In this document: positions 63,019 through 64,000 of the stretch, piece by piece | Layout: every line of letters begins with the position of its first letter | How positions within the stretch are numbered: the first letter of the stretch is position 1 | DNA from: Syntrophaceae bacterium | GTDB lineage: Bacteria; Desulfobacterota; BSN033; UBA1163 | NCBI GenBank assembly: GCA_013388635.1 | Contig: JACAEX010000067.1 | Span: 54,066 to 118,065 of the forward strand | Direction: 5' to 3' | DNA: 64,000 nucleotides | Notes under the pieces: model-generated | Seen by the model: the letters and a program-made list of their open reading frames with translations, nothing else | Told to the model about the DNA's origin: nothing | Database searches by the model: none | Made by a program: the position numbers and the translations under genes

Positions 63019-63732
63019 TCACCGTTCAGGAGGGAAGGTCATCTGGCCTCCGTAGTAGCCCAATAGGATGACGACGGGTGTGAGGAGGAGCATCAGAGCA
63101 AAATAAATAGGATTCGAGATTCCTGGATTTGAACTGCGCCAGACGACAAGGATGATCTCGAAAATGAGAAGGAGGACAGAGAGTTGAATCTTTCTTTTCA
63201 CAAAGAGGGTGGCTTTTAATCGATAATTGACCCACCAGGTGAGAAGGCCAGTAACCATTGCGAACGGAGAGCAGATCGCTCCCAGGACTAAAAGGTAGAA
63301 GCTGACGATTTCAAAAGAACCACTTTGAAATAATAGATGAAGGAGGACGAAGAGCGATGTCCCCATCAAAAAGGCGATGGGGAAGTGGACGACCATGGGG
63401 TGGGGATGTCGCCTAAGCATCGGGAATCGCTGAAGAGGTTTCTGAACCCAGGGAGGTAGATGTCTTAATTCCTCTGTCGGTCCTTTTTTGAAGATGCCCA
63501 CCTGCGGATAACGCTCAAAGACCTCCGATCCATGGGGCGCCGCGGTGATCTCTCCAGTGAGGTCTTTTCCCGAAGGATGCCTGTTCATGTGGAGACCTGA
63601 AGACCAGAGAGGACTCTTGGAGACATCGTAGACCTTTCCTGCGAAGGCTATGTAGACCGGATTACCATTCTTTCCGTTAAAAGACGATAGGTCTTCAGAA
63701 GCAATTTCTTTCATATTGTTTTTTGTCTTCAT
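63019..63732 (-). CDS. Cytochrome b5-like domain fused to DUF2231 membrane domain
   Basis: A 237-residue protein. Residues about 5-85 are a cytochrome b5-like heme/steroid-binding fold (NGKNGNPVYIAFAGKVYDVSKSPLWSSGLHMNRHPSGKDLTGEITAAPHGSEVF). Residues about 105-235 are DUF2231 with four helices (HPMVVHFPIAFLMGTSLFVLLHLL, LGAICSPFAMVTGLLTWWVNY, LLIFEIILVVW, ALMLLLTPVVILLGYYGG). It likely binds heme or a metal and passes electrons at the inner membrane. Start 63732 has a weak site; a second Met lies six codons later. Confidence 0.85.
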   Translation of the reverse strand: MKTKNNMKEIASEDLSSFNGKNGNPVYIAFAGKVYDVSKSPLWSSGLHMNRHPSGKDLTGEITAAPHGSEVFERYPQVGIFKKGPTEELRHLPPWVQKPLQRFPMLRRHPHPMVVHFPIAFLMGTSLFVLLHLLFQSGSFEIVSFYLLVLGAICSPFAMVTGLLTWWVNYRLKATLFVKRKIQLSVLLLIFEIILVVWRSSNPGISNPIYFALMLLLTPVVILLGYYGGQMTFPPER

Positions 63733-63909
63733 CGCTCTGCGTTCATCTCGCTCTTGAAATTAAATCAATGATAGGGGAGTGCTTAGGGGGTTGTCAAGAA
63801 GTATCGGATCGTAGAAAGCATCCCCAATCTCGTGCTGGGAGATGAGAAGGCTCACCTTATTGTACTCCATAGTACTGTTTCCGAAGAAAAAAAGTATTGT
63901 TAGCTAAAA

Positions 63910-63946
63910 TTTAAAAGTGCACACTTTAAGTTTTAAAAGTGCACAC
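63910..63946. mobile_element. Tandem 15-bp repeats, possible end of an insertion sequence
   Basis: TTTAAAAGTGCACAC occurs at 63910-63924 and again at 63932-63946, 22 bases apart, each with the palindrome GTGCAC. On the minus strand an open frame enters from beyond the window edge and stops inside the second repeat. This is how some insertion sequences with repeated ends (for instance the IS21 type) look, but no transposase is seen in the window. The 63733-63909 segment has no gene. Confidence 0.4.
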
Positions 63947-64000
63947 CTTTGAGGTCGGTATTTTTAATGCGTTGCACATCGATCAGTTTTCCCTCGCACC

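Overview
The window looks like a piece of chromosome from an anaerobic Gram-negative bacterium of the Desulfobacterota (former Deltaproteobacteria), probably from an assembled environmental genome. This is inferred, not searched. It rests on: the order ffh-rpsP-khpA-rimM-trmD-(PF09936-like methyltransferase)-rplS-rnhB-yraN; the order rplU-rpmA-obgE-proB-proA-nadD-rsfS; outer-membrane biogenesis proteins (BamD, LptA, LapA/LapB, AsmA types); a class III (oxygen-sensitive) ribonucleotide reductase; an LL-diaminopimelate aminotransferase; a set of rubredoxin and rubrerythrin-type proteins; and a probable selenoprotein. Most genes use AGG/AGA arginine codons and good GGAGG-type ribosome binding sites.

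Layout. 1-4253: a TRAP transporter (dctPQM), a tartrate/D-malate dehydrogenase and a divergent LysR regulator broken by one amber codon; arginine codon use differs from the rest and suggests transfer. 4451-8613: an Nramp-family transporter of the Mg2+-type (NRMT-like), a soluble PRC + MgtE-N + CBS protein, an unknown protein and a Nudix hydrolase. 8869-12130: nrdG, a glutaredoxin-like gene and nrdD with a probable NrdR site upstream. 12377-23864 (minus strand): a long housekeeping run from rplU down to an AsmA-like giant, including a LapA-LapB fusion. 23943-33802 (plus strand): a complete branched-chain amino-acid type ABC importer, then an acetyltransferase, a DUF1445 protein and a peptide-type ABC importer without ATPases. 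33817-42384: FmdB-like, MFS, membrane spermidine-synthase-like, DapA-family aldolase, CNNM/CorC, DapL, and a BamD-LptA fusion. 42418-48633: SRP/ribosome/tRNA-modification operon. 48761-51505: a 53-residue selenoprotein candidate, an EamA exporter, a stand-alone LigD phosphoesterase domain and an SPL-like radical SAM protein. 51674-56292: an NtrC-type activator followed by a sigma-54 promoter that reads into a tiny zinc-ribbon gene and a pseudo-receiver, then DUF2156, DUF4177-like and MidA-like genes. 56381-63732: a metal/redox-stress group (flavoprotein-rubredoxin fusion, DJ-1, rubrerythrin-like, P1B ATPase, ferritin-like, rubredoxin), a TRL-like lipoprotein, a gamma-carbonic anhydrase and a cytochrome b5-DUF2231 protein. 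The right edge has tandem 15-bp repeats that may be the end of an insertion sequence.

The strongest unexpected signals are the TGA-containing small gene at 48761-48922 with a bacterial-SECIS-like hairpin, the BamD-LptA fusion, the pairing of a detached MgtE sensor with an NRMT-like transporter, the sigma-54-controlled zinc-ribbon/pseudo-receiver unit, and several families of short dispersed inverted repeats that fill the intergenic gaps. No rRNA, tRNA or CRISPR array was seen.
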